Origin: Scytalidium lignicola
Taxonomy: Eukaryota; Ascomycota; Leotiomycetes
NCBI GenBank assembly: GCA_002812745.2
Contig: NCSJ02000006.1
Coordinates: 62,001 to 126,000 of the forward strand
Reading direction: 5' to 3'
DNA: 64,000 nt
Shown piece by piece: positions 25,034 through 35,835 of this stretch (positions within the stretch are counted from its first letter, which is position 1; the number at the start of each line of letters is the position of its first letter). The position numbers and the translations under genes are program-made. The notes below the pieces were generated by a model. That model was not told where the DNA came from. It was given only the letters and a program-made list of their open reading frames with translations, and ran no database searches.

Positions 25034-25948
25034 ATGTCAAATGAGCAAATTGAATACCATACAAAGGACAACAGCAAACTTCGACGTCTTCTCCGGGAGC
25101 GGGATATGTCGGATCATGGTGACCGCAAAGAACTGATTGCACGATTAGAGAGGTCCACCATTGACTATAACAACCTGAGTGTCGAACAAATGAATCAGAT
25201 GCTGAAGGATAGAGGCCTCAGAATGTCACAGATGGGGACGAAAGAAACCAAGATCGCGCGTCTCAGGCTCAATGATAAGGAGGATCGTGACACAGGATGC
25301 ATTGAGGATGGCGGACTCTATGCCCAACTTTCTGTGTACGAGAGGGTCATAGGTGACCTGCTTGAAAAGCAACGGATTGCTATGAACGATATGACGTACT
25401 CCAACCTACAACCCGCCCGAATCCTTGCACTTATCCGGAAAAGATACCTATCGGAAACTGGAAGTACGAAAGTATTAATCAAGCGGCTTCAAAATTATGA
25501 CCGTAAGACCATTGCCAAAGATCTCAAAAAGATCAAGAACCTTCACGATTCTGTAAAACCAAAGCTAGAATCTAGGTTGGGCCATCCTATCAATACTGCT
25601 ATTGAAGTTTTGGATCATATGTCAACATCGGCTGAAGATTACGCCCTCGTCGAAGAAGTGCGGCAAAGACCTTCAAAACCCATGTGTTCTTACAACTGGC
25701 GGGATTCCCACTGGGCGGACCGGACTTATCAACAATTGACGGAGATATGTACAAGGAGAGGAATGCCAGGGCATGGTCCAAAGGCTGCCATGTTGAAATG
25801 GCTTGATACAGGCGAATTAGATTATGAGGATCTTTTTATTACTAGCCTCGAAAGTTTATGTAAAGAACGAGGGCTACCTTGTAAAAGCACCTCCAAGAAG
25901 GATGACCTTGTAAAGCTACTTCGGGAGAATGATGAGATGGAAGTATGA
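25034..25948 (+). CDS. Intronless protein with five SAP-like motifs, function unknown
   Basis: The reading frame encodes 304 residues without introns. The ATG is fixed by an in-frame TAG six bases upstream. I see five copies of a SAP-like helix-turn-helix pattern, of the form Leu-x2-Leu-x2-Arg/Lys-x-Gly/Ser, a turn, then Lys-x2-Leu-x2-Arg-Leu. They lie at about residues 14-40, 49-80, 124-154, 231-258 and 270-299. Examples are KLRRLLRERDMSDHG, LTEICTRRGMPGHG and LESLCKERGLPCKS. SAP motifs usually bind AT-rich DNA or, less often, RNA. There is no catalytic domain, signal peptide or membrane segment. The protein is charged and likely nuclear. The repeats are divergent, so the SAP call is my reading of the pattern. 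Confidence 0.65.
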   Translation: MSNEQIEYHTKDNSKLRRLLRERDMSDHGDRKELIARLERSTIDYNNLSVEQMNQMLKDRGLRMSQMGTKETKIARLRLNDKEDRDTGCIEDGGLYAQLSVYERVIGDLLEKQRIAMNDMTYSNLQPARILALIRKRYLSETGSTKVLIKRLQNYDRKTIAKDLKKIKNLHDSVKPKLESRLGHPINTAIEVLDHMSTSAEDYALVEEVRQRPSKPMCSYNWRDSHWADRTYQQLTEICTRRGMPGHGPKAAMLKWLDTGELDYEDLFITSLESLCKERGLPCKSTSKKDDLVKLLRENDEMEV

Positions 25949-26330
25949 CGCACACTTCCGCAGCATACACAACAGCTCCCCACTCATGAAGTTTACACAT
26001 GATAGAAAGAGACGGTCGTACTATCGTGATGGGATGGAACAAGAGTGCCGGATTTCGAGAGAGGTTACAGACCATGCATAGAAACAGTGGATTCGTTGAC
26101 TACTTCTTGAATAACTCACTCCTGATATCAACGCGGCGCCGAAAAGTCAACATGAAGAACGTGGCTAGAAAATCCCCGCCTAAGTCAATAGATCCGCACT
26201 TCGACGGTTAAAAAGAAACATGATTCGTGGTTTGCCCCTTCCTATACCAACATATCCTCCAATCTACGCCGTCCCATCACGGTTCTTACGATAGCTAGCC
26301 TGGAAGCGTATCGGATCAGCATGTTATGCT
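25949..26330. other. Intergenic region between convergent genes
   Basis: About 380 bp between two stops. No gene is seen. Confidence 0.5.
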
Positions 26331-27497
26331 TTACTCAAAACCTTCAGAGCGACGTACTTCTTGCTCAACTTGGAGACCATCAATAACAGGTGCAAGTTCG
26401 CTAAGAATTTCATATGCCTTTTTATGGTACTCGAGTTGAGCAGCAATCAATTCAGCAAGGTTCCGAAGGGGTTCCGGTGTATCAATAACCTAGTAGAATA
26501 TTAGTATTGTACAAATATGCAAGCAAGTTAATCCAACATACGTTCTTCATGACCCCAACAGCCTCCTCCGTTTGGCCAACGAATTCATCCTCAGCCTGCT
26601 CGATCTCAGCTCTTGCTTCTTCGCTTGCTATCTCGTCGTTAGCACCTGTTCTGTATTGTCCATGTCCCAAGTAGGTACTAACCAGGATTCTTGTTTTTAG
26701 CCTTCGCAGCATCAAGCAGCAATCTGGAGTTCTCTACATTCTTCCTGGCGCGTGTCGCAAACATTAAGTTTGTGTTCAAGGTTGTGTTCCATCCTGCCAA
26801 AAATCGGCTCTGAATCTGAGCATCCTGTGCTAGTCTGGCTTCCCCAATGCGCTCACTAGATAAAGCATATTTCTCAAGAGCGGTCGCAAGAGGATCTTCG
26901 CCAGCACCAACATGTTGTTGAGAGAGAAGATGACTGCTGACCAAGCTTGCTCGCGCGATAGCATGGGAGAAAGTTTTAGGCTGAGGCTTTGAGGATGGAG
27001 GTGCAGTCAAGGCAGCTTGTGCCTCAGCTGGAGTCGTTGCGGTAGATAGAAGGTGTACTTTCTCGCTGACAGTGCGGCCAAGGTCGGAAACGCTTTCACG
27101 GATCGATTGATAATCGTAAGTTTCGTTTTTGTACTGGGAGCTATTTGCAAATACTGTATTAGATAATAGCATAATACAAAAAGATTGCACTTACGTTACT
27201 TGAAGCATCTTTTGGTGGACCTGCTTCAATGCATCCACGCGCTTCTCCAGCTCAATGTAATCTGGAGGAAGTTGGGTCTGAAGAAATATAAGCTCCATCC
27301 ACGGCATGATAATGAACCATCTGCCTTACCTTATCCTCTACTTGTCCAAGTTGCTCCTTAACATACTGCTGCGTTCGCGCTGCGAACGGAGTGAAGGTGG
27401 CTCTAAACTCAGGGTCAGCTATTGTTGCCTTGCTATACGCGCTCGAAGATCTAGGGACCTACGAGAAGTTCTTGCCAAAAGCCGAGACTTTTTCCAT
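26331..27497 (-). CDS. GVP36: BAR-domain protein of the Gvp36 family
   Basis: This is a membrane-curving protein of Golgi and vesicle trafficking. The coding sequence starts MEKVSAFGKNFS at 27497. A 60-bp intron (27403-27462) contains an in-frame TAG and must be removed; it has a CTGAC branch site near the acceptor and restores ATFTPFAARTQQYVKEQLGQ. Further short introns precede QLPPDYIELEKRVDALK and SQYKNETYDYQS. The body is a long helical BAR domain with KPQPKTFSHAIARASLVSS. Two small 3' exons encode an acidic helix and IDTPEPLRNLAEL. The stop is at 26331-26333. Identity is firm; exact splice points in the 3' part are less so. Confidence 0.85.
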
Positions 27498-28044
27498 ATT
27501 GGCGATTAGAGGAGAACTGAGTTTTATGTAATATATGTAGTCAATTTGATTTCAAATGGAGAAGATGGATGATGTATGAACTTCGTATTACTTTTGGATG
27601 CCAATCTCATGTATCGTATCTCGCTAACGTTGACGTCGTAACCGCCAGCTGAAGGGACCTCTCTGTCACGTGAATATTACTGTCAACTTTTGTCCATGTT
27701 CTGGAAAGAACTGCTATCTCTAAGTTGTTAATCTCAAGAGAAGAAACTAAGAGATTACAAGAGAAGAAAGGCAATTCTCGAGAAAGTGCTCTAGATGTCG
27801 CTTTTTCTAATCCCCTTATCATGTATAATAACACATTAACCTAGTGTATATTGACTCCTTTTCTGTGCAGGAGTAGGGGATTCTATTTAGAATGACTAAA
27901 ATGATATAGTCTGTACATGATATCTTCGTGGAAGTACCTTTGAAGTATATGATTTTTACAATTACTTCCTCCATAGCATACCGGGGGTCATCTAAGCACC
28001 AGCAGTTAGGAGTCTAACTAATGACAAAAAAAAGAACAAATTCC
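27498..28044. other. Intergenic region between GVP36 start and ARG2 stop
   Basis: About 550 bp with no supported ORF. It should contain the GVP36 promoter. Confidence 0.5.
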
Positions 28045-30385
28045 TCAATCTACTGTACTTTTGTTGTCAGCCCATGACGGCGCTATCCCTCGACAAATTC
28101 CTTCGTAATCTAAAAATGTCTGCCTGTCTAAAGCCCAGCCCGGAGTAGTCCAAAACATTGTCCAGTTGGTGTCTGGTATTTTCCAGGTACCTCTTGACCT
28201 TTCGAAATACCACTTGTTAACAGGATTATTCTTCCTGCTACGCCACATTACTCCAGTTGGGAAACAATCCCGAACCATGGAAGTAAACAAGACATCTGCC
28301 ACTCCAGCAGAGCCTTGACTCCTTTTGAGGACTGCGAACTTATCTAGGTATGGAACCATGCGAGCTCGAGATTCGGGGCTGCCATCATCCACCACTCCTG
28401 GAGGGATTTCCCACGTCAATATTGCTGCCCCTTCATACTCGCCAGCAATTATTATCCCGGCTATATGGCCATTTACTCGATCAATATAGTCTTTCACATC
28501 AAGTTTGTGATCAAAAGAATCTTCGATCAGATATACAAGCCGAGGGAGATCGATTTGTGGATCTGTTAAGCCCAGAGNTTTGTTTCCCTTTTTCCGGGGG
28601 TGTCCAAGGAGAAACAAATGGGTCGGGAAATATTGTGATTGGCATGCCATGCTTAGCAAATGTTGTGGGCGTGACTCTCGCGGCAGGAGGGGTAGAAGTA
28701 TCTCCTGTGGCAGTCAACACGCCCAAACGACCAATAGGCAGAGATGAAGAGAAAACGGGCTTGTCAGTTAACAAGTTGTGGATCAAAGGATTTCGATGCC
28801 TTCGTGTGCCGACACCAGCAGCCTGGAACGGAATATCCGTTTGCATCGCTGATTTTGCAACCTCCTCAGCTGTAGTTAATAATGCAGACGAAGTCCTAGG
28901 CAAAATCATCAGAACCCTGCGAACAAGGTCAATATTGTCTAAATGGACCTCCCTGGCTGTAGATGGCATCTGATTTGCACGAGGCGTGAGCTGTGAGAAA
29001 TTATTGGGTTTAGACCCATGAATCCCATCCTCGATAGAGTTCGAGAAATGGTTTTCTGATGTTGGCTCAGTTATCAGACTCTCTATATCTTGAGCTTTGG
29101 GGATGTCCACTGCGTTGTGCCTACTGGGTTCTTGTAGCTCCTGCCTTATTGTGTCGTATTCTTGTTCCATATTTAAAAACACATGATATCCATTTGGCCG
29201 ATCAGCTGCTGGAATACCTCCAAGAGGATCAAGAATAATAAGGCGATCGATGGACAATTCATCTCTTAACGCCTGTATACGCTTCTTCAGAGAAGAAGGA
29301 TCCTCATCATAGTGAGGTTCGACCTGAAGCCCAGATAACTCTTTCGTGAGTGCCATAACAACATCACTTGCCCGTAGTGGAACTGCTGTTTGGCATTCAT
29401 CAGAATACCCTACTGCAGGGATAACTGGAATCATCCCCCTTTTCAGAGGTGTCAATAACAGATTCCGGAAAGAGATGTGAACACCAGAGGCTATATGAGC
29501 TGGAGACTCAAACTCTGAGTCTGTTCCAGACACACCAATAATGTTGTCGAGAAACCTTGCCCCTGGTTTGCCATTGGCATCAATAGCTCCTACTAATCTA
29601 CTAGCCTGTTCTCTAGCTAGGCTCCTCCAGTTGGGCTCCGGGACAACCTTTGAACTACGGCCCTGGCTCTCACTACAATCGACGACCACTACACTTGTCA
29701 AACCTAGGCGGCCAAGTTGTGATAGGGTCTTTCCAATGCTATTCAACGTATTATCATCCATATGCTGCGGATCTCTGATCTTGACTAGCGCTACGTGCAG
29801 AGGTGGCTCTTGCAAGTATTCAGCCTCTTTGACCGGGTGCTGGATGAACTTGGGACTTTCTTCAACAGCTCTTGTATGCCCATAAAAGGCCCCAAGGTTG
29901 ACTCCGGAAACATGTGAGGCATGCTTATGATTCTTGGCAGGGTGGTCAGACTTTGGTTGTGTGGCAACAGATTTTTGCTCTTTCGGAATGTTGAAGCGTT
30001 GTAGATATGATCGTGCATCACGCTTCGTAGCTGAAGATCCCAATACCGAAAGAAAGAAATCCTATATATATTAACATCATTGAGCTATTTCAGAGAGATA
30101 TGGGTCATAATATACCCTATCAATCTTCTTTGCATTTTGCCCTTCGTTCTTGCCGCTATTTTTCTGTATTGAGGTTGATGATCCAGTCAATGAACTATTG
30201 GACAAATGTCGACTTGCAGAACGAGGAGCTCCATTCCCCTGGAGGTTCGTGCAAGGTTGTGTGTACTGCGCCCATGATTGCATCTAAAGTAAATTAGGAT
30301 AGAGGTCACCGCTTTAAAAACTTTAGCTCACATTACGACAAGCCTTCCCTTTCCCCCTCTTCAGGGCCATATTCTGCAGAACCAT
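28045..30385 (-). CDS. ARG2: Mitochondrial N-acetylglutamate synthase, frame broken by an N
   Basis: This enzyme catalyses the first step of arginine synthesis: acetyl-CoA plus glutamate to N-acetylglutamate. Exon 1 is 30385-30332. Exon 2 starts at 30283 and reads [13 protein letters not shown]..., Ser-rich like a targeting region. Exon 3 begins [16 protein letters not shown], a block typical of fungal NAGS. An amino-acid-kinase-like domain and a C-terminal GNAT domain follow, the latter with [31 protein letters not shown] and WTMFWTTPG. The N at 28578 divides EKGKQ from [13 protein letters not shown] in another frame; both sides are conserved, so the run length is in doubt. Length after correction is about 700 residues, normal for the family. 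Confidence 0.9.
28578..28578. other. Ambiguous base in ARG2, in a run-rich context
   Basis: A single N precedes TTT within a stretch of T, C and G runs. The ARG2 frame changes across it. Confidence 0.85.
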
Positions 30386-31026
30386 AGTGCATATTGATGG
30401 TTTTGAAATTTATACAATTGAAGCGAAAAAAAGTAGATAGGCACTTCACTCAATTACACCATGTTTGGGTAAGAGATTCTGCAAATCTCGTTGGCTGTGG
30501 AGTCATATTACAAGTTCTAGTTTACAAGGGCCGATAAAGGACCTCTTATCGCAATCACCTTTCCCCTTTTCGTCATACCTTCTAGTAATTAGGGCGGCAA
30601 TGACAGAATGAAGAGGAAAAGAGTATAAAACAACCATCATTCGTAGGCTTTATAGTTGATGGCACGGAAGGAATGCCTGCAGGATTCCAAGTATACAGTG
30701 CTAGGTTTAATCGTTACTTGCTCTATTTAAATGCAGCAGTCGGATTCAGACTTAAGCACCCCTAAGCTCATATCACCAGGAGAAATTTAGAATAAGCCCA
30801 ATTAATACCAAATTGAGGCATTTTAATATACGTGCTTATATTTCTTTAAGACATTTTATAGTAGAGGTTTGGGATTTCTACTCCGTACAGGTCGAAATAG
30901 CCTTGCCTAATTGGATGACTAAGCATGAAGGTTGACGGATCTCAACTGCTAAGGTGCTATTTGTCGACGACAATACTGTCACAGGCAATCTAGCTGCTTC
31001 ACTCCAAATCTCAAGGAATAAACGTC
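30386..31026. promoter_or_regulatory. Shared upstream region of ARG2 and VMA9
   Basis: About 640 bp between divergent starts. It is AT-rich, and no gene or clear regulatory motif is seen. Confidence 0.45.
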
Positions 31027-31464
31027 ATGGCAAACGGGTACACAGACTCTTCATTTCCTACCCCCTTTAACTCTTAATCTGCATCAATGCCATTAACACA
31101 TTCATCAATTATAGCTGGAGCGTCATCATCGGCTTCGTGGTCGTTGCTCTTTCATCCGTCGCAGCATGGTTCCTCTCACCAAAGGGCGAGACTCAAACGT
31201 ATGTTACGAGCTATACCGTTATTGCAGGAAGCATATCAAGATTATATAAGCAACGTTGCTAATATATCTCATAGGACCTGGCGCAGCTCCCTCATATTGT
31301 CCTTCGTTAGCTGCTACCTTATGTGGGGTGTGTCTCTTCTCTCCGAGCATGTAAAGCAAGTACTGACTGATCATTTCTTCTTAGCTATAACTTTCCTAGC
31401 ACAGTGGCATCCACTTATTGTTCCACGGCGAGGAGATCTGAGACCGGAGTTTGCACACAGTTAG
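31027..31464 (+). CDS. VMA9: V-ATPase membrane-sector subunit e
   Basis: This is a small Vo subunit needed for vacuolar proton-pump assembly. Four exons, 31027-31037, 31115-31198, 31275-31327 and 31385-31464, give 75 residues. The first exon is only 11 nt (MAN plus two bases). The protein reads MANGWSVIIGFVVVALSSVAAWF, then FLSPKGETQT, then a second membrane helix WRSSLILSFVSCYLMWAITF, and ends QWHPLIVPRRGDLRPEF. Both transmembrane helices and the conserved WHPLIVPRR tail of subunit e are present. All introns are GT-AG with in-frame joins. Unspliced translation hides the gene almost entirely. Confidence 0.92.
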
Positions 31465-31685
31465 TTCGGGCAGAAATGGCCAAGGGAATGTTTAGAAGTG
31501 GAATAATATGTATAACTTCGGCGTTTTTGGGATCTGGTTGGGCTACTCGAAGCTGTGTATTCTGATATCCAACAATGATGCTTAGGACCGTCTAATTATA
31601 TGGTGTCTGTCCCTGCGAATTACCAAGGTCATATAGATGTACGTTTACCATCGGTTTCTTCGTAAACATGTTCATATTGGAGTCT

Positions 31686-32704
31686 TTATCCTAGACCTAA
31701 TCTTCCCCCCCATTCCCTCCCTAGCTCTGCCAAAGCCCAAAGCGCCTTTCCATCCGCAGCAACGCCAGAATCCCCCACCGTATCCATACCATCCAGCCCA
31801 AAAATAGTTAAGATCCCCCTTCCAACCAACCATCTCGTTATAGCACCAACCGTAGCCAAGAGAGCAGCAGTACCATATCCGCAATCTAGTAGGATTTTTA
31901 ACGCCTCTACATTATTAGCTACCACGGCCCAACCCAAGGACCTTGCTGCTGCAGGAACATCATATTCCCAGATGACCATGAGAATCGGAAAGAGCTTGGT
32001 GGAGGATGACACCAGGAGAGCTGTGCTCACAGAGTTTGGTCGAGGGTATCGAGGTATTAACCCCGTAAAAACAAGAGGTGAGACAGGAGAGGACGTGAGA
32101 AACCGAATCGAAAGATGGAAAGCCAGAGTTGAAAGAGCACAGAGAACAACTAGATAGGTTTAGGATAATGAAAGAATATCTGTGCGGCAGGACATACGGA
32201 AGAAGATATATTGAGATACTATCGGTTGCTGGGCCAGACGAAGAAAATTAGTGTTTTCAGAGTCTAAGACCACTCCGTTGGGAGACGTCTGCTTTTCGAT
32301 ACGAGCCCAGGTAAGATAGACATCGAATAAAAGCAATAGTATACCAAGTCGAATGATAGCGGGCTATATCAATCAGCAACAGTTTTTAAAACCCTGGATT
32401 TAAGGGCCTTACATCGAACTGATCATGCTCTCTCATCAAGGTGTTATGAAGAAGATGCCTGTACACCTACATACTGTTAGCTAACCTGAAAACCTGTAAG
32501 AGTCTAGTAAACTACTTGTGGCTTTATCAAGACCAAATCTATGAAGAGAACCACGAAATCATGCTCGACATATTTATCACAGAAACGGCCACAGTTCTTG
32601 CAGACCGTCAGCCGTACACCATGACCACTAGATCGGTCATCTGCACCTGAGTATTCAGTATACAGAGTCTTCACCGGGTAGCGACATTCTATACAAATAG
32701 GCAT
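31686..32704 (-). CDS. ARV1: Sterol/lipid homeostasis protein Arv1
   Basis: Arv1 is an ER membrane protein tied to sterol distribution and GPI-anchor synthesis. The N-terminal zinc-binding Arv1 homology domain is complete: CIECRYPVKTLY, VCKNCGRFCDKYVEHDF and DLVLIKPQV. Three introns follow. One removes a frame that would otherwise stop in 32.1-32.2 kb, joining PIVSQYIFF to LVLCALSTLAFHLS. The last exon carries STALLVSSSTKLFPILMVIW, typical of fungal Arv1, and the C-terminal membrane helices. The ATG at 32704 is preceded by GTG. Mcd4, another GPI-pathway protein, lies 8 kb away; this is probably coincidence. Confidence 0.92.
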
Positions 32705-33327
32705 CACTTCGAGTGCTCTATCTCATGAGAATGGCAGAAGTACCAACGCCATATAGATCATGAGCCAGATGTCGATGTTATCTAGATTGGAAATTCGCAA
32801 GGCTACAGTATACATCAATCTGATGTTGTGGTCCGTGCGTAGTTACTATACATGTATCACTCCATATCAACATTCTACCTGTAGAATAGATGAATGATCT
32901 ACGTATAGTCTTGAATTGTTTTAAAAAGATAAAACAATAGAGTAAATCTTTCATGCAATATGCAGAATATAAAGCCTTTGTGTTTATATTCGTTACCTAA
33001 GACTAGAATCGATTTCTTCAAATATCTACGGGTACCTGCAGTTAAAATTTTAGTTCATGCAGTCACAGACAACTCAAACCAGAGAAATTAGAGTTATGTA
33101 TATTGTTTATCCATGCACGCACTTAGTATATATACTGAACCTTCGAATGGGAATCTCGATGTGAATACTTCCATCCACGCAAACGAATCTTAAAATAACC
33201 TTGATATCCAAAAGAACCTCGCCCGCAGTGTGAGCAACGAATTAGCAGCTCCTTGAAAAAAAACGCCATCTTCCGTACGCCGGTGCTCCCATGCTGCACA
33301 CATTTGCCGAACAGTTTAAAAGGTGAA
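32705..33327. other. Intergenic region between ARV1 start and LysM-protein stop
   Basis: About 620 bp, AT-rich in the middle. No gene is seen. Confidence 0.5.
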
Positions 33328-35244
33328 CTAATCGGTCTTCCCTCCTCTCACTGATCCTGTGGATCTGCCCCTTAAACGATCTTCTGCATCCCATCTTCCA
33401 CTCCCAATGCCAGTTGAAGGAGCTGGTCTTATGCGTCCAGGACTCGGCTCAAATCCTCTCCCGTCATCGCTTGAAGCACTATCAATAAGCTCTATTAAAT
33501 CGCCTGTCCCAGAATTACTTGAAGTTCCAAATATTGGTGTTCCGGGTCCTTTAGCAAGTCGCCGAACCCATCCTTCTATTGCAGCCGCTGCATTCTCTAG
33601 TCCAAGACCCTGCCCATAAGTATCTGGTGCAACAGTTGTACCAGTTAATGGTTGAGCTCGACCTTCAGCAATACTCCCCACTTGGTCACTAAACCCTAAA
33701 TTCGCTGTCTCATATCCCAATATAGAGGACGAAGGTAACGAATCAATAGCTAATCCTGGAATGTGCTTTTTGGCCCAAGAATTCAATCCATCCTGAGCAG
33801 GACCAGGTTTACGCACATTACTTCCCATAGTGCCTACTCCCCCTGGACCTCGCATCCAGCCGAGTCGATCGGCAGCTTCAGTTACACTCTCACTGCGACG
33901 ATGACGATTTCTAGAGCTTGAGGCGGGGAAGTAACTCCCACTTGCAGGCCTTAAAGGTCGGGCTGCGGAGGTGTTTGCAGTTAGAGGGGTGCTGGTTGGG
34001 CCTGTAGTTTGATCGAATGGAGCTTGTGATAGCGTTTGCAATATTCCAGGAAATTCTGATGAGCCTCGAGGAGTAGAGACTGAGGAGACTGTTGCCTGAC
34101 TCTTTCTTCGTCTTGGAGGAAAATATCCTAGAGTTTTCCGTGGTAAACGTGCAATTTCAGTAGGCTTTGCAGAAGGTGAGGAGTCGAGAAGGACCCAGCG
34201 CACATGGGTCCACGGCGGTTCATCATCCGTTCCCGAAGGTGCTTTTTGATATGACGAAGAGCTAAGGAATGGAGGCGCGGTAGGCCAACTAGTCCCAGTA
34301 TTTGGAGGCGGGTCTTCTGTCTCAGGAGTTGGTGCAAGGAGATCAACTCCTTGATACGACGGATCCGAAGAGGGTGGCTCGCATGGTCGTCCTTTAATGG
34401 CACAGGCATCAACAGGTAGCATGACAACTTCGCGGACTTGGATGCTATCATTCGGCCACAGTCGATTCACTTTCCTGAAAACAGCTGGTTGACAGTTGTA
34501 CTTGAGTACAACACCAGCTAGAGTATCGTTCGGTTGAACATGATGGATATAAACCAAGGCGTCTCCCTCGTCGTTCCGTTTGTCCTCTGCCCTGTTATTT
34601 TCCAACGATGTTTTCCGTTTGTAGTTACCATTATTATCCAACGAGCCAGTAAGATCCTCGTGGCCCTCCAAAACGCCTACCATCTTCCTCGTTCTTATAG
34701 CTGCATCCCTCTCTGTCGAAGTGCCAGCTCCGAGACCTCCATCGCTCCTCTTCGGTAGTCCCTCAGGGCCCCAAGTTTGAGTTGGCTTGATGGATGTGGA
34801 TACAGGTCGCCTCTGTTTCTTTCTCAACGTTGAGCTTTTCGCAGAATTCTCATCTTCAACATCAACCCCTAGAACTGAGCTCGCCAGCCCCTGAAGAGCA
34901 TTCCAACTACTCGTTAACCCGTTTTCGAAGATACCTCCAAACCCCACTGGACTGCTTCTACCGCTCCCCCTGCTTCCACCAGCAGGCACACCTAAAGTAC
35001 CGAACAACCCATTATTGTCTTGTGCCCTTGTAGCAGTATTTGATGGACTTCGCGACGGATACCTCGAGGGTATAGGGTTTACTGTGCGGCTAGTATTACG
35101 GGCGCTGCTTGCACCGGTGACTGTCAATTCTTGCTCCGTGGAGACCAATCTTCTGTTCCGCGGTCGAATACTGGAAGAAGTAGCAGCAGCCGGCTCAATT
35201 CTAGGAGAAGAATCGTCGGTATAGATGCGCGGATTGGAAGTCAT
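33328..35244 (-). CDS. Intracellular LysM-domain protein
   Basis: A single-exon frame of 638 residues. I chose ATG 35244 (MTSNPRIYTDD); an upstream in-frame GTG is not a normal start. One LysM motif lies at about residues 230-280 (VYIHHVQPNDTLAGVVLKYNC, with NRLWPNDSI and VVMLPVDAC). The rest is Ser/Pro/Arg/Gly-rich and probably disordered, with a second conserved-looking segment near WTHVRWVLLD. There is no signal peptide, unlike chitin-binding LysM effectors, so it is likely cytosolic. Similar non-secreted LysM proteins are widespread in filamentous fungi; their function is not known to me. Confidence 0.8.
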   Translation of the reverse strand: MTSNPRIYTDDSSPRIEPAAATSSSIRPRNRRLVSTEQELTVTGASSARNTSRTVNPIPSRYPSRSPSNTATRAQDNNGLFGTLGVPAGGSRGSGRSSPVGFGGIFENGLTSSWNALQGLASSVLGVDVEDENSAKSSTLRKKQRRPVSTSIKPTQTWGPEGLPKRSDGGLGAGTSTERDAAIRTRKMVGVLEGHEDLTGSLDNNGNYKRKTSLENNRAEDKRNDEGDALVYIHHVQPNDTLAGVVLKYNCQPAVFRKVNRLWPNDSIQVREVVMLPVDACAIKGRPCEPPSSDPSYQGVDLLAPTPETEDPPPNTGTSWPTAPPFLSSSSYQKAPSGTDDEPPWTHVRWVLLDSSPSAKPTEIARLPRKTLGYFPPRRRKSQATVSSVSTPRGSSEFPGILQTLSQAPFDQTTGPTSTPLTANTSAARPLRPASGSYFPASSSRNRHRRSESVTEAADRLGWMRGPGGVGTMGSNVRKPGPAQDGLNSWAKKHIPGLAIDSLPSSSILGYETANLGFSDQVGSIAEGRAQPLTGTTVAPDTYGQGLGLENAAAAIEGWVRRLAKGPGTPIFGTSSNSGTGDLIELIDSASSDDGRGFEPSPGRIRPAPSTGIGSGRWDAEDRLRGRSTGSVRGGKTD

Positions 35245-35835
35245 CACTGCTCTAAAGGCTGTTGCGCGGGCCGTCCGCACCCTAGTCTTGCAATCATGAG
35301 AACTTCGATTGTATGGCCGATTATATTATTATCATTGTGAGATCGAAATAGCCTCCTCGTTATGGAAGTTGGCGAATGCGAGCCGGAGATATTGAAGTGG
35401 TGCTGATATCGTGGTTGCTATGGATGATCGGAGCTCTATGGTTGCGTTCTGCAATGCAGTTGGAGGGCGTTGAATACGGTGGTGGCTTCCACGCTTCGTC
35501 ATCCCTAACGCCAAGACAATCAGCCGGCCATGTAGCGTACCCCCACCACTTTCTCTGATACCGGGATGAGCCTCAACTTATGAGTATATTTATTTATAGT
35601 AAAATTAAAACATTTTCATATTGAATCAATTGATAACCGGTTCCTTCAATAACTCTCCTAATTTGCTCTGTAAACTTATGATACAAGACCCATGGCGAAA
35701 ATACTCGCAACTTTTCGTCTCATTCCTAGATATCTACCCTGAAGGGCAATACGCTCAACGCCCCAAAATTTTTCCATGTTAAGTAGAAATTATGAAAGAT
35801 GTTCCCCAGAATATATTTCACCTCTTCAGATAGCT
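35245..35835. other. Intergenic region between the LysM gene and the CTF1-beta-type gene
   Basis: About 590 bp holding the LysM gene's upstream region and the regulator's 3' end. Small plus-strand frames here look random. Confidence 0.5.

Noticed and set aside
31087..31464. 125-codon open frame taken as a gene of its own
   Set aside because: Only its last segment is in the VMA9 frame; the spliced VMA9 model explains the locus.
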